Positions 32,501-55,509 of a DNA stretch of 64,000 nt are shown here, in pieces. The translations under genes and the position numbers were made by a program. Origin of the DNA: Euglena gracilis (lineage: Eukaryota > Euglenida > Euglenophyceae > Euglenales). The stretch lies in the NCBI GenBank assembly GCA_039621445.1, contig CP154956.1, positions 53,485,561-53,549,560 of the forward strand, in the 5' to 3' direction. The stretch's first letter is position 1. Every line of letters begins with the position of its first letter. Under the pieces are notes generated by a model. It saw nothing but the letters and a program-made list of their open reading frames with translations, made no database searches and was not told where the DNA came from.

Positions 32501-35500
32501 TCCCCGCTTGATGGCCGGCACGGGTGCGCGGCTGCAAAAAAAACTCATCAGGGTGCATTCAAGATCTGCAGGCCCCGTCTTCAAATCACTCCCCCCCCCA
32601 CCCCGAGGGGCCAGTAATTTTTGGGCTGCTGAAAATTTGCCCTGTTGGTTGCTGTCTGGACCCATGTGGAAAAAAGGGCGGCTTCAACTTAGGGGAAAAA
32701 GACCAGGAGAACAGTATTGTCCCCACCCCAATTGGCCAAAAAAAGCCATTTGGAAATTTTTGGGCAAATTTCGGATTCCCCCGTTGGATGTAAGACATAA
32801 AAAGTGACCGGTTGGACCTGATATCAGTTTTTGGGGGCACCCAGGAACCACCTCCAAGGTGTCAAATTCTTCTCTTAAGTGTTGGGGAAAAAAAAACAGG
32901 TCGTCTAAGCCTTGTTGGTGCGTTGTGAGATTCATGGTTGGGTGACTGTTGGTAGGACTTGCGCGTTTATGTGCGTGTCTGGGGGGAGTAAAGGGAGGGC
33001 AACACGTATTCCCTAAATCCGTATTCCGTAAATCCACAGAATTCCCAAATGAAAAGCTGGTGGTTTGGGAAAGAAAAGGCCTCCCTGCTTGCTTTCCCAG
33101 CCCTCGGCCCACACGTCGGAAAAGGCCGTGGGGGCGGGGTCCTCCACATGCCTGCAATGGAAGGACTAGGCAAGATTTAAGGTTTGGCATGCGCCATGAC
33201 CATGCCCTTCCTCAAAGGGCATCAGGTTTAGGGGTCTTTTGAAGACCCTGGGGCCCAGGTCGGTGTGGCACCGACTGCCTCACCCCTGGCAGGGGGGACC
33301 CGGGGGGGGGGGGGTCAGGAAAAATACCCAATCCAGCGGGGAAAAAAAATCCTTTCCCCCAAACCCCATTTTGCCGTCTTTTTTTTGAAAATTGGGGTTT
33401 TGATTGGTGCCTCAAAGAAAAGTTCCCCGAAATTCCCAATTTTTTCCCCATTGGTGCTTAATTTTCTGTTCAACCCTTGCGGGACCCGGGGTGCTTGGCC
33501 CTGGACCCCCAGCGGGGGCCTTCCGGTTTAAAAGAAGCCTGATCAGTCAAAGGGCACACAGAGACGGCAGCTGAATAACGGAGCGAAGACATCTCGTTGG
33601 GGCCAGGCGTACCTGTCAGCGCCATCTCTGCCGGGGGACCCCTCCTTCCCATCCCCGGGCTGGAACGGCTCCAGCGGTGGCAGCGGTGGCAATCCACTTC
33701 CCTTGGACAGCTCTTGCACAACACACGCTGGCCTTTTTTGCTGGGGCGAAGGTATTTCTGGTGGAATTATCCCCCGACAAAGCGGCGAATATGCCCTCAA
33801 ATATCCCAGTCGGCGTCACGACAGATGCTGTTTCGTATTGATCAAAGCATCTGCAAATGGGTGTTGATGCATGCTCCTTCATTGTGGAACTACGCTGGAA
33901 ATTAAAAAAGGAAAATAATTCTAAGTATTAAAATAATAAAATAATTCCAGAAGGTTAAGACCAACTTGACATGCACGACAAGGACGGGATGGAACCAACG
34001 CCTCCCCAAAGACAAAGAAAAGGCCCGGTCGTCCCCTGGGACAGCGAGAGAATCCACCGTCAGCAGCGGGCCACTGCTCAGTCAGGGGGGCCGGGGGGGG
34101 GGGGAGGCGTTGCCAACATGTGGAAAGGGAAGCAGGGGACCTGGATGGAAGCGGCAGCACGGTGGCAGCCTCCGCTGCCTTGGGCAGTGGTTTGCCGGCA
34201 TCAACACGGGGCTGGGGGGGGGGGACGTTGGACGGTGGGCAAGCAGTCCCCCCCAACAACCTATATAATGATTACTGGGGGGGCTCGAGAGACCAACTGG
34301 CGCACTTCACACCCTCTCCAAAGTACCACTTGAACAACTTGGAAAGAAGAACGCAAAGCGAAAGCAGTTCAAAAAGCAATCCTGTCCTTTAAATTGGGTC
34401 CGCTGGGGGCCTTCCGGCTTACATCCTGGCCATCCGAGCACCTTGGTCTCATGGTTACAAGCCTCCAGTTTTGGGATGATTTCTCGGATGCATTAACCAT
34501 CCTTGTGTTGTCCTCCAGAACACCACTGTGGCAGAGCTTTGCAAATGCCGCTGGCAGAAGCCGATTGGCGACTATTTTTCCCCGCATTCGCGCGTCTGAC
34601 CCGTGCTCGGCCCAAACCCGATTGGGGCCCAAAGCCGATTGGGGTCCAAAGGGGGATCGGAAAAGTTTTAGGCACCAGGTCACATTTTTGGCCGCCTTTC
34701 TTCGTATCGACCTGCCCTTGTCCCCAGGAGTTCAAAGTGGTGGCCCTCCCAGGGGGCAGGGAGGAGTACGATCACGCTCGGTAGATGTCTGTGCGGGCAA
34801 ACGAACAGGAGGGGCACCATACCGACAAGGACCGCGGGCCCAGCTGAACGTTGATCCCGGACGGCCTGTGATTGGATGGGCGGCTGGCATCGCCTGTCGT
34901 GTCGCCCTCCAATATTGTGTCGTCCTCCAGAAGGACGGGGTCCAACATGTCCTCGGCAGGGGCTGAAGCAACAGCTGCAGCGTGTCAGAACTTTGGACTG
35001 GTGGAAAGAACGATCATGCAACGGCAGGGCCAGCTCTCAGAAAATGGAACTTAGCATTAAACTGTGAACACCAAATTTAGCAGTTTCCTTAAATTGTGCA
35101 GATTTTTTCTTGCTTGATTGCCATCGATACCCGCCCCTCCCCCTTGCTGGTCGCAACTCTCTGGGTGCAGAACTGGCAAAGGCTGCGACTTGGGCCCATG
35201 ATCGCTCACACCACCATCCTATGTCGGAAAGAAAAACCACCTGAAAGCTCAGATCGTCCAAATGTCCCTTTTGCTGTTGAGATGCTACGCCTGCCCCTCT
35301 CTGCCCCGGGAAGTGTCGCCAAACAAGGACAAGCTTGCTGAAAACCTCCCAGGAATGGCTTTCAGGGGGACTTTGTAACACGGAAAAGCCACCTGATGGG
35401 CCCCAAGTTGACAACTTCTGGGGCCGCACAGAGGGGACCACTCCCCAGAGGTGATTGGGCCCCACGCAAAAGCCACCGACACCAACCCAGGCACCCCCTG

Positions 35501-36354
35501 GGTTTCACTTGCCCTCTCGGACAGGATGGAATCGGTCGGCGTTTGAACCTGCGGGGAATGTGGGGAGGGAGGATGGAGTTTCCGTAAATGGCAAGTCTGG
35601 GCTTCTTTTTTAAGACCCCGGGGGAAGGGCACCCCACCCACCAAGGTTGGTGTGGGACCTCCCTACCCCGGGGGAGGGGAGTCACAAAAAGGCGAACTGC
35701 GGGGTAAAACTCTCGAGAAATCCACTTTTATCATTTTCTGCATTGTTCTGAAAAATTATGGGGGTTTGAGCCAATTTTTTCATGTATAATTCAAGGGGAA
35801 ACTTTTCAAATTACCATTTTCATATCTGAGATCAGTTGCACACCCACCTCCATCCCCAAGGTGTTAGAAAGAAGACTGAAAAAGACAAATTACATCAACC
35901 CAGAAAATGTGGTGTTTTTTCTAAATTAGCTCTTTCAATCTGTGTAAACAGAACATAAGCAGACAAGTCGGCTTGACCAGGCAAAAACGTTCGCTCTTAG
36001 TCGTCTTATGTTATAGGGCATGACACACTGTTTGGTCGCTTCTCAGGATAGGAGTGGCCAAAAATGTACTGTTGTCCGCCGCCAGGTTTACTGAGGGAAA
36101 ATAATGGAGTTGGGGAACACAATTCATTCCAAGAGACTGTGCGGGATCGGAAATCAGCTCGGCTGAATTCATTTCAAAGGGGGAAACACAAACACAGCAC
36201 GGCACAACACAGCATGTATTTGTGTGCGTGCGTGTGCGTGCGTGTGCGTGCTGTGTGTTGTGTGTTGTGTGTTGTGTGTGTTGTGTGTATATATGTGTGT
36301 GCGTGCGCGTGTGCTTGCGGGGGTGTGTGTGCATGTGCGTGCGTGTGTGTGTGC

Positions 36355-36396
<42 letters not shown>

Positions 36397-37303
36397 GCGC
36401 GTGTGTGTGAGTTCGTGTGTCGGTGTGCACATTCTGCATGCTTCTGTGTGGGCATGCATGTGTAGAAAATACAGCCAACCAAAGCGTGCTCACAAACAGT
36501 TGGTTGTGATGTATCAGATGATTTTGCTGTGTTGCATACTGTGTTGTGTGTATGCGTGCGTGCATTTTTGTAGGTGTGTGTGCACAAACATTGTTGTGTG
36601 GGCGGGTGGGTGGCTGGGTGTCTTTGTGATGAACAAAAGGCACAAGCACCTGCCAAGTGGCGGGGACTGGTGAAGGGAAGGTCCCGATCGCATGTCACAG
36701 CGGGGGTTGAGCTGCTCCTGAGCTCTGCCCACGGGGTCTGAAGAGGCAACACCAATGCTGTGCACTCCACCATTTCACAACACTCGACACACCAGTTGCA
36801 TTGGTCAAAACCCTTCTGGAGGAATTGCAACCCCGGCGCCCGGTGGCGAGGGCGAGTGCCGCCGGCGACAGGCACAGAACGCACAAGATGCTTGCCCGCC
36901 CCTCCCTCGGTGCCCAGCGAGGCGCACGCCTCAGGGATGGCAGAGTCCTCGTCGAGGTTGTCAAACGGCACCGTCATTTGAGAGAAAAGCAGCGATGGCC
37001 GCCGGCCCGCCGCGGGGGCCGGGGCCGAAGTGAGAGGCGGGGCGGCGGCGGGGGCCGGGGCCGGGGCCGGGGCGACGGGGGTGGGGCTGGCCAGCGCCAA
37101 GCACTGGCCACAGGGTTGTGCGGGGGTGCCCAGGTTTCAAGGGCGCAGTCCAGGGAGGGCGGTGTATGCCCCCCCGGAAAGAAACGTGTGCACTGAGCCC
37201 TGAATGGGAGACCCGGGGACCACTGAAGAAAGACAGACGGAGCATCCAATCCTAGGATAGGTAATGGCAATGGCAATATAACAACAACAACAACTAGCCA
37301 ACA

Positions 37304-37337
<34 letters not shown>

Positions 37338-40300
37338 CAATACGTGCACATCCGTTTTTCCTTGGGAGGTAACCCCCCAAATAATACCCCCCGTGGTGTC
37401 ATTTTTCGTCCGAAGTCCCGGCCCGAGGGGGGGGGGTATTATTTGGGGGGGGTATTATTTCCAAAAAAATTCGAAATTTTTTGAAGTTCCGTAGGAGCAA
37501 AAATAGCGCCAAAACCCCCTTTGGGGTCATTTTCTGTACTTTCTCATGAAATTTAGCATTTCTTGGAGGCCAGATGATCCAGAAAAAAAAACGATTTTTT
37601 TCGTAATTTGTTGTAAGAGATTGTGATTTTTACCTCCATTTTCAGGTCAAAAATCCGGGGCTTCGGCCCGAAACCGGGGGGGGGGGGGGAATTATTTCAG
37701 CAGCCGAAGTCGGGGGTATTATTTGGGGGAGGGTTTATCCAAAGCAAAAAAAAAACCAAATTAAAACAAAGAACTGGGAAAGGGAGGCTCTCCAAAATCT
37801 CCAAAGCATTCTGCCCTGCCAAGTGCAATTTATTCAACAACAAAATTGAGGAAGATGGAGTCTCAAAACAGCACATTTCCATTTTATCGCACAACTCAAA
37901 TCTGCAAAATTATCCCAATCCACTCACTCACTCACTCACTCACTCACTCACTCACTCACTCACTCACTCACTCACTCACTCACTCACTCACTCACTCACT
38001 CACTCACTCACTCACTCATGCACAACGCGCACACACGCACCTCTGGCACGCGAAGCAGAAGCGGGCGACCACCGCGCCGAAGTACAGCACCTGCCCGTGC
38101 CGCAGCTGGTACGCCCGGCGCGGCTGCAGCCACACCGCCCGGGCGCCGCGGCCCGGCGCCAGGAAGGAGTGGTTCGTGGACCCGAGGTCCTCCACAAACG
38201 CCAGGGCGGGGCCCGCCACCTGCGGGGCCGATGGACGAGAGGCCAGCCCTGGATCGCCCCCGCTCCGGCGTGAGAGGGCACGGAACACAAATCGATGCCC
38301 GGCTTTTGGCGGGACTGCTTTCCGGGGGGGGGGGGGGGCGGCGGGGGTGGATGGGTCCACCTCCACCACCGCGTGGTGCTTCGACACGGACGGGTGGCTG
38401 AGCAGCAGCGGATGAGTGCCGGGGAGCCGCTCCCTGAGGGGAGTGGCTGGGAGGGTTACGGTAGGAGGAGGCTCCGTAGGAGGAGGCTCTAGAGCCTCCT
38501 CGAACATCGTTCAAGGAGGCTCTAGAGCCTCCTCAAACGAAATTCGAGGTCGTTCGAGGAGGCTCTAGAGCCTCCTCGAATGTGGTTCGAGGACGTTCGA
38601 GGAGGCTGTAGAGCCTCCTCCTACGTACATACATGTGGGTATCAGGAGTCCAGGATGAAAGTTTCAAAATGATCTCTCTGTCTTTCAGTCACTGTCTCTC
38701 TATCACTCTCTCGTATTCATAATGTGTTTGTGTGCATGTTCACCTTAACCCTATCCCTTCAATTAACGTTATACCTGCTTTTATCTTACAAAGTTTTCTG
38801 TGTGTAGGTTCCCTTCAACTCGCTTTATCTTCCAAATATTTTGTGTGCATGTTCACCCTAACCCTATCCCTTCAATTAACAACATAACCCCCTTTATCTT
38901 CCTAACCCTAACCCTATGATTAACCCTAACCCTAACCATGGGTAGTCGATCGACCAGATGAAGGGTCGATTGACAGATCGAAGTGTTGGTGCTTGATACG
39001 TGATAAATTGGTGCCTACAGGGGACCAGCTACCCCAAACAGTCGCCCAACTAGGGTTAATACACATTGGGGGACCCTCGCTCGGCGCCTTCGGCGCCTCG
39101 CTCGGGTCCCCAATGTTTTTAACCCTAGTTGAGCGCCTCTTCGCTGGGTCCCCTGTAGACACCAAGTTAACGACGATGAGGGGATGGGATGGGACAGGTA
39201 GGAATGGAAACTTGACCCTAAACCTACGCCTTTAAATAACATCATCAACTTTTCGGGTTCTGAATTGCAGCGGCCTTCGGCCGCTGCGCGGCCTTCCGGC
39301 CTGCGGCCGCCGCCCGGGAGGGGGGGCTTAAATAGTCGTCACTGGACGATCGACTTTTCATAACCCTAACCCTAACCCTAACCCTAACCCTAACCCTAAC
39401 CCTAACCCTAACCCTAACCCTAACCCTAACCCTAACCCTAACCCTAACCCTAACCCTAACCCTAACCCTAACCCTAACCCTAACCCTAACCCTTTATCTT
39501 CGTAATTTGTGTGCATGTTCACCCTAACCCTGTTTTGAAAAAGCCTGTCTCTGGGGTCTAAACCATACTTCTTCCGAATAGCTTCGGATGCATACGCCAA
39601 ACCATTCCAATCGCTATCCATCCCAACCCACGCCTTTCGCCCTGCCAAAAAATACACTCTCGTCCTTCAGTAAAACCTTCAAAAGCCCTTCAGTCAGAGG
39701 AATAATTGGGCCAAAGATAAACAGGCGGGGGTCTGGGGGCCGGAAAGAAAACGGTTTTCCGCAAATGGCACATACTGTGTGATGCACATGTGTAAGAGTG
39801 TGTGAAAGATGTGGGGAGTTAAAAACTGAGTAATTTTCCGACTGATTCTCTCTCTTTCTCTCTCTAAACAGATGCACGGTCTCCTGACAAGCAAGCATGT
39901 ACACCGGAGGAGGCTCGAGATTTCGTTCGAGGAGGCTCTAGAGCCTCCTCGAACGACCTCGAACGACGTTCGAGGAGGCTCTAGAGCCTACTCGAATGTC
40001 GTTCGAGGAGGCTCTAGAGCCTCCTCGAACGCCTTTTAACCCCCCCTCGAGGGGGGGGGTGCTTAAAAACGTTCGAGGAGGCTCGAGGTCGAACGTTTGA
40101 TCTCGAGCCTCCTCCTACGGTTACCCCCCCAGGGGTGGCAGAAGGGAGGGGAAGAGAGCGGCGACCAACACGGAAGGGCACGGCTGCTTGCCGCAACGGC
40201 CGTTTGGATCCCACCCTCCACCCTCGCTCCCTGTGGAGGCCCACCACCAAAAAAAGCAGGGATCCGGTCTCAAAAACACCTCAAAACCGCCCGGCAATTG

Positions 40301-40511
40301 CCAGGCGAGGCAGGGCCACACTGCGACTGGACACACACGGCAAACACCGGCCGGTGCCTATGCAGGTGCGGCCCGCCGTCAAGGGGACCCGGCGGGCGGC
40401 GCCGGCGGGGGCGTCGTACACCTCCAGCACGGCCCCGCCCGCCTCTGGGTCGCTGTCCGAGTCGGTCTCCGCATCGTAGAGGGCGCAGGGCCACGGTGGC
40501 GTGTCAGCCAT
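23058..40511 (-). CDS. MDC1-like DNA-damage mediator: N-terminal FHA, C-terminal tandem BRCT
   Basis: In animals MDC1 uses its FHA domain to bind phosphothreonine and its BRCT pair to bind phosphorylated H2A.X at breaks. Exons 40511-40354, 38415-38361, 38219-38043 and 37103-~36850 join in frame: MADTPPWPC, acidic stretch DAETDSDSDPE, then FHA strands RVPLTAGRTCIG, LSHPSVSKHHAVVE and EDLGSTNHSFL. A later piece is SLLFSQMTVPFDNLDEDS. Acidic or Ser/Pro/Arg linker exons appear near 34960-34850 (EDMLDPVLLEDDTILEGD), 31230-30960 (SPAIVLDSDGEGE), 28090-27950 (TRRSKRLSADSADGQKRS) and 27800-27660. The C-terminal exons are exact: 27529-27455 (PAIMCTGIVLD), 25077-24939 (THLVCAKLMRTAKFLCAL), 24844-24798, 24542-24372 (HGFRLSEALQRARAN), 23709-23537 (second BRCT) and 23135-23058 (ends KRRRLS, stop). 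Order and motifs match animal MDC1. The middle is incompletely resolved, so two genes (FHA, BRCT) cannot be excluded. Confidence 0.74.
23143..23518. repeat. GT, TC and CA microsatellites in the last MDC1-like intron
   Basis: (GT)n 23143-23209, (TC)n about 23376-23466 and (CA)n 23488-23518, together filling most of the 401-nt intron 23536-23136. Confidence 0.95.
24000..24255. repeat. ACCAGTCA-family element in an MDC1-like intron
   Basis: AAAAACCAGTCAATCACTTT (24025), AAACCAGTCAATTACTTCG (24205) and AAAACCAGTCATTCGCC (24226) with C-runs and GGGTCACTTGGACC between. Member of the ACCAGTCAGTCACT family. Confidence 0.5.
25300..26560 (-). other. Open-frame-rich block in an MDC1-like intron, possible decayed retroelement
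   Basis: Unlike the surrounding G/C-run sequence, this stretch has balanced composition and several consecutive protein-like minus-strand frames (about 26553-26236, 26050-25865, 25798-25529, 25630-25423) broken by frame changes. No reverse transcriptase, integrase or protease motif was recognised. A decayed mobile-element ORF is the simplest reading, but it could be chance. Confidence 0.25.
26617..27045. mobile_element. ACTTACTAACCCC-family element
   Basis: Four or more ACTTACTAACCCCCCC units at the left end; at the right end ACTTACAAACCCCC, then GGGGGGTTTATAAGTGGGGG in inverse orientation. Internal GACTTATAAACCCC and GCCGGGGCCGA motifs. About 430 bp, inside the BRCT intron. Confidence 0.6.
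29793..29903. mobile_element. Short copy of the TTCGATATAAG family
   Basis: GGGGTCGATATAAAGGCAG and the inverted CATATCGAACCC enclose a GGTCCGGACCCTCCC palindrome; about 110 bp, a deletion derivative of the 5887-6345 type. Within the MDC1-like gene. Confidence 0.6.
36200..36415. repeat. GT-rich microsatellite
   Basis: Imperfect GTGC/GTGTTG repeats followed by pure (GT)n at about 36357-36391; non-coding part of the MDC1-like gene. Confidence 0.9.
37372..37735. mobile_element. AATAATACCCC-family element, copy 2 (inverted)
   Basis: Shares with copy 1, in reverse complement, the terminal AATAATACCCCCC units, CGGGGCTTCGGCCCGAAACC, and the central segments CCAGATGATCCAG and AACCCCCTTTGGGGTCATTT. 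Full-length similarity of two non-coding copies in introns of different genes supports a dispersed mobile element. Lies between exons 3 and 4 of the MDC1-like gene. Confidence 0.7.
37919..38018. repeat. (CACT)n tetranucleotide array
   Basis: Twenty-five perfect CACT units adjacent to the 3' end of FHA exon 3. A small (GCA)n array lies at 37306-37333. Confidence 0.97.
38459..38625. repeat. AGGAGGCTCTAGAGCCTCCT palindrome array, left block
   Basis: A nearly perfect palindrome centred on CTAG, extended by GTTCG/CGAAC arms, is repeated about every 43 bp, four times. The block begins GTAGGAGGAGGCT and ends AGCCTCCTCCTAC, so it is itself an inverted repeat. It sits about 45 bp upstream of exon 2 of the MDC1-like gene. 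Confidence 0.8.
39040..39165. repeat. Inverted repeat with GGCGCCTTCGGCGCC core
   Basis: CCAACTAGGGTTAATACA...TTGGGGACC and its inverse GGTCCCCAATGTTTTTAACCCTAGTTG surround GGCGCCTTCGGCGCC; GGGGACC also recurs further out. A compact hairpin of about 125 nt beside the telomeric array. Confidence 0.6.
39360..39493. repeat. Interstitial telomere-type (CCCTAA)n array
   Basis: About 22 uninterrupted CCCTAA units (TTAGGG on the other strand), inside intron 1 of the MDC1-like gene and between the two palindrome blocks. Shorter arrays lie at 38900-38937. The adjacent GTGTGCATGTTCACC(C/T)TAACCC segment recurs near 38730, 38845 and 39510. Coding sequence lies on both sides, so this is not a chromosome end. 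Confidence 0.85.
39905..40122. repeat. AGGAGGCTCTAGAGCCTCCT palindrome array, right block
   Basis: Same 30-bp palindromic unit, three full copies, then a CCCCCCTCGAGGGGGG palindrome and a terminal AGCCTCCTCCTACGGTTACC. The outer GGTTACCGTAGG-type sequence mirrors the one at 38450-38465. Confidence 0.8.
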
Positions 40512-40906
40512 GGGCCGGCATCGCGCCTGGGGGCGACGGGGGATGCACTGGCCATAGCACTGCCCACCCTGGGATCCTTCTTCCATTGCCAAAAAAAACT
40601 AGTCATCGGGGGCCGGGAGGTCACTGGTGGGTATCAGTGAAGACTGACTGGGCGAATAAAAGTGCTCAGTGAGTGGATGCCCCCCCCAAAATATAGGACC
40701 AAAAAAATATATAACACTGGGTGGTGGCCCGCGATGCAACAAAGCGGAGATACAAGTCGAGAGCATGGGCCTCAGACGAGGTCTGACGATGGAGTGGCCA
40801 GGGGAGGACAGGCACCGGCCAACAAGCTGGCATTCTGGCTCCTCTGCATGGTGGGCATGCCACCCGCGGGGCGGGGGAGTGGGAAGGGGATGTGTCAGTG
40901 GCTGGG
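40512..40906. promoter_or_regulatory. 395-bp spacer between MLH1 stop and MDC1-like start
   Basis: Must hold the MLH1 3' end and any upstream signals of the MDC1-like gene. No TATA-like box or poly(A) signal stands out; an A/T-rich patch (AAAAAAATATATAAC) lies near 40705-40719. The short co-oriented spacing fits compact or polycistronic transcription, but that is inference. Confidence 0.3.
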
Positions 40907-52106
<11,200 letters not shown>

Positions 52107-52504
52107 GGAAACAACGGCCGGGGGCCGCCGGACCGGCTCAGGAAGGGCGGGAGAGATCCACTGGGCGGGGGGGGGGGGGCACATCGAAGGAGGGGGTGTG
52201 TCCAAACGAGCATTGTTTCTTGGGCTTCCAGAGTTCCCAAAGGAAAAAGGCATCGTCCGAGAGCCGTTTTCGTCAAAGCAGCTTCTCAAAATCATAAAAT
52301 TGGACCCTGGGGCACTATTGCCGCGGGTCCACTGAACGTTGTTCCGGGCACAAATCCACTGAGGGATGTGGGAAACTCCCGCCAATCAAAAGTCACCCAC
52401 CCAGCACAGCCACCTGGTGGTGTGGTGTGCGGATATAACTGCCCAAAAACCACCATACCACCTAAGCACCAGAAAATGTTTACAAAAACCAAATACGATA
52501 AAGA

Positions 52505-52592
52505 ATAAAAACCCCCACTGTGTCCAACGAGCGATATCCTCTGTCCTCTGACCGGGGGGAGGGGTGTCGTTGGACATGGGGGTATGCAAATA
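52505..52592. repeat. TTGGACAT-family short element upstream of MLH1
   Basis: TGTCCAACGAGCGATATCC, CTGTCCTCTGACCGGGGGG and GTCGTTGGACATGGGGG within 90 bp; nearly the same modules as at 1140-1274. Confidence 0.6.
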
Positions 52593-53670
52593 AAGAAGGG
52601 AGTGTTTTGATTCTGATTTTGCATTAGCATCGACAGGAAGCAGGGGCGGCAAAGACAAGGGAGGAACGCAACGAGTCAAAAAAAGCATCTAAATGCGTCA
52701 AAATGGAGAAAACATTTCTCTTCCATTTTGGGGGTCAACTGCTCAACTTGAAGGCATTGGATGTATAAATCAACAATACCTCACCAAACAAACTTCGGGT
52801 TTGCTGAAGCTTCGCAAATATATGGGCAAATCGCCCTTGGGAATATGGCCGTTAAGAATATCGTCAAGCACCGGGGGCGGTGCTGAGACAACCTCAATAC
52901 TTACGGGGGGGGGGGGTCTTGTTAGCCGTACCTTGTTGGTTAGGGTTACTTGCTTATCTTGTTGGTTAGGGTTCGAGTTAGCCGACTAGGTTGTGCCTGC
53001 CGTTGCGGGCAAATTCGTAAATATCATTATGAATTTGCCCGCCCAACAAACACGTTTTCAAAATACTACACAGACCATACCCTAGTAGTCACTACCATTC
53101 ATTCTACCCCTCCATCCTTGACCATACACGTCTCAACGTTAACATTTATCCCATCTTAACATTATGCACTCGTATTAATCTTATAATTGTAACTTTTATT
53201 ATGACCTTCACCATCCCTGTGACCCAAATCATGAATGATCAAATGATGAATCCCATGCTACACCCCTTCTCGCCACTTAAAATTTGCCTGGATGGATTGG
53301 ATTTTGACCCCCAAAATTGTCACCAAAAACCTGTAATTTTTTGGGTGACAGAGATAAATTAATTTTTGGTTTATTTTTTTGGCGTTGTTTTCAGGGAAGC
53401 GCCAATCTGCTTCCTCTTTTGGTTCTTTTGGGAAGAAGCGTAAAAACGCTTCCCGCTGGACTGATGTAAATAGCAAAATGTGCCCGTTATTTTTAAATTT
53501 TGGCCTCAGCGGAAGCAGGTTTTCGCTTCCTCCGAAACTTTTTGGGGAAGCGGTTTTCCACTTCCTCCATCTCGTGTGACAACCATCAGGCACCTTCAGG
53601 CCTGGCATCAACCCCGGCAACAGAGGACATCGTCTGACCTGAAATATGGGGTGTCAAAAACTCTGCATAC

Positions 53671-54569
53671 CTTCCTTCTCCAAACACCGTGATGCCCACT
53701 CCGCAAGGATGGGATCGCACAGGGGTGGATGACGAAGGATGGGGAGAACCTCAACTGCCAGCGAGCCCGAACGCCACACACCAATGAAAGGTAAACGTCC
53801 GGCTGTCCAGTGTTCCAAGGAGGAAAGGAAGCGCAAGTCAGGCGCCGCAAGGCAGCCCAGCCACCTGCCAGCCCGGCCAGGCTTTCCTTTTTTTCCCGGA
53901 AGTTCCCACCCCTGGGAGGCGATTGGGAGAGAGGGAAAGAACCTTCCACCACCGGGGGGGGGGGGGGCAGTGCTATGGCACACCCCCCTGACCGATGCGC
54001 TGGGCATTTTCAACGGAAACTTGCCTGGGTTGGACCAAGCCAGGACCAAAAATGGACCCCCAAGGATGAGGAGGGGGGTGCTCACTCTGGGGAGGCACCG
54101 GGGTTTGCAAAAGAAGCCCGCACCTAACGAGGAAAGCACGGGTGAGGAAGGTAATCTTCATGGGGGACCGGATTCTTCCTCCGGGGCTCATCGATTCATG
54201 GCAGTTGGCAATTGAGGAAAGAACCGATGGGACGGATGACCGTCAGATGAGTAAATCCAATGAACTTTTTTAAGATGGTCTACAGTCTACAACAAGAACC
54301 CTGGATGTGCTATATCTTCAGGAGCTTGGCCAGAAAACCCTCCTGGCGAGATTGCTTTCCGGGCAATTGACCAAGACCACACGTCACCAAGCCTTCGCCC
54401 CTCAACTACATCGGCTGAACATCGGAAGAAAAATTCTGGCGGGAAGGTTGTAGGACGGGCAGCAGAATGCAGCACGGGACAGGGGGAGGGGGAGGAGAGA
54501 GAAAGGAGGACTGTGTTGTTGGCTTCGGCCAATGCTGAACTTTACCCAGCCAGGGAAGCGCACACACGT

Positions 54570-54646
<77 letters not shown>

Positions 54647-54852
54647 GACAGACACACACGCACACACGTGTACACACACACACACACACACAGACACACA
54701 TGCACGCACGCACGCACGCACGCACACAAAATCTCTTTCTTTCCCGCAAAAGCGGAAAAGGAAGAACAAGGCGGCTTCGGACCCAGCCGGACCATCGTCT
54801 CTGTGCCACCGAAGTCCGGCTGGTGGTGGAAGACTGCCTTGTGTGTGGGCAT

Positions 54853-54915
<63 letters not shown>

Positions 54916-55476
54916 CTTCTGATTGGTGTTGTTGGGAGAACTCCTTGGGGGGGAACTCCTTCCGACCATACCATTGCTTAGCGACCCCCGGGGGGGAGGG
55001 GGGGGTCACTTTCCACTCTGAAAAAACCAGTCAGTCACTTTTCCCAAAAACCAGTCAGTCACTACACCCCCGTGGGGGGCGATCGGCCACTCTTCAGGAG
55101 GCAATGAACAGTTGCCAAAAAGTCTCAAAGCCCCCCAAAAGAATTTCCGGCGCCTTCGTGCCAGGCAAGCCACTTTTTCATTTTCGGGCCTACCCCACCC
55201 AGTCACTCCGGGGGGGGGGGGGGACAGGTGTCAAGCAGTGGTATGCTTCCGACCCAAGAGTGTGTGCTTGTGGGTGAAATGTGTTGTTAGTGGTGTGTGT
55301 GTGTGCTGTCTGTCTGTGCTGTGATTGCCCCACCTGCCCCAGGCTGCAGGTGGGGCATCGTCGGAGGTGACAACCCTGCCAACCCTTGTCCCCGACCACT
55401 CATCTGTGTGGTGCACACCGTTAAAAACGACCTCTGTGTCACCCTCCCAAAGAGGGGCCTGAAAAAAAAGAGCCCC

Positions 55477-55509
<33 letters not shown>

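Noticed and set aside
36174-37100. A single 308-codon frame read as one gene
   Set aside because: Only its first part (to about 36850) continues the MDC1-like protein; the rest runs into GT repeats and loses protein character.
39080-39096. GC hairpins read as rho-independent terminators
   Set aside because: The genome is eukaryotic and the hairpins lie inside introns and repeat elements, not at gene ends.
39360-39493. True chromosome end
   Set aside because: FHA exons of one gene lie on both sides (40511-40354 and 38415-38043), so the array is interstitial unless the assembly is wrong.
55350-55460. Confident assignment of the DTEVVFNGVHH exon to the cysteine-rich gene
   Set aside because: The acceptor is strong, but its phase does not match the preceding supported exon without an unseen extra exon, so it is only mentioned as possible.
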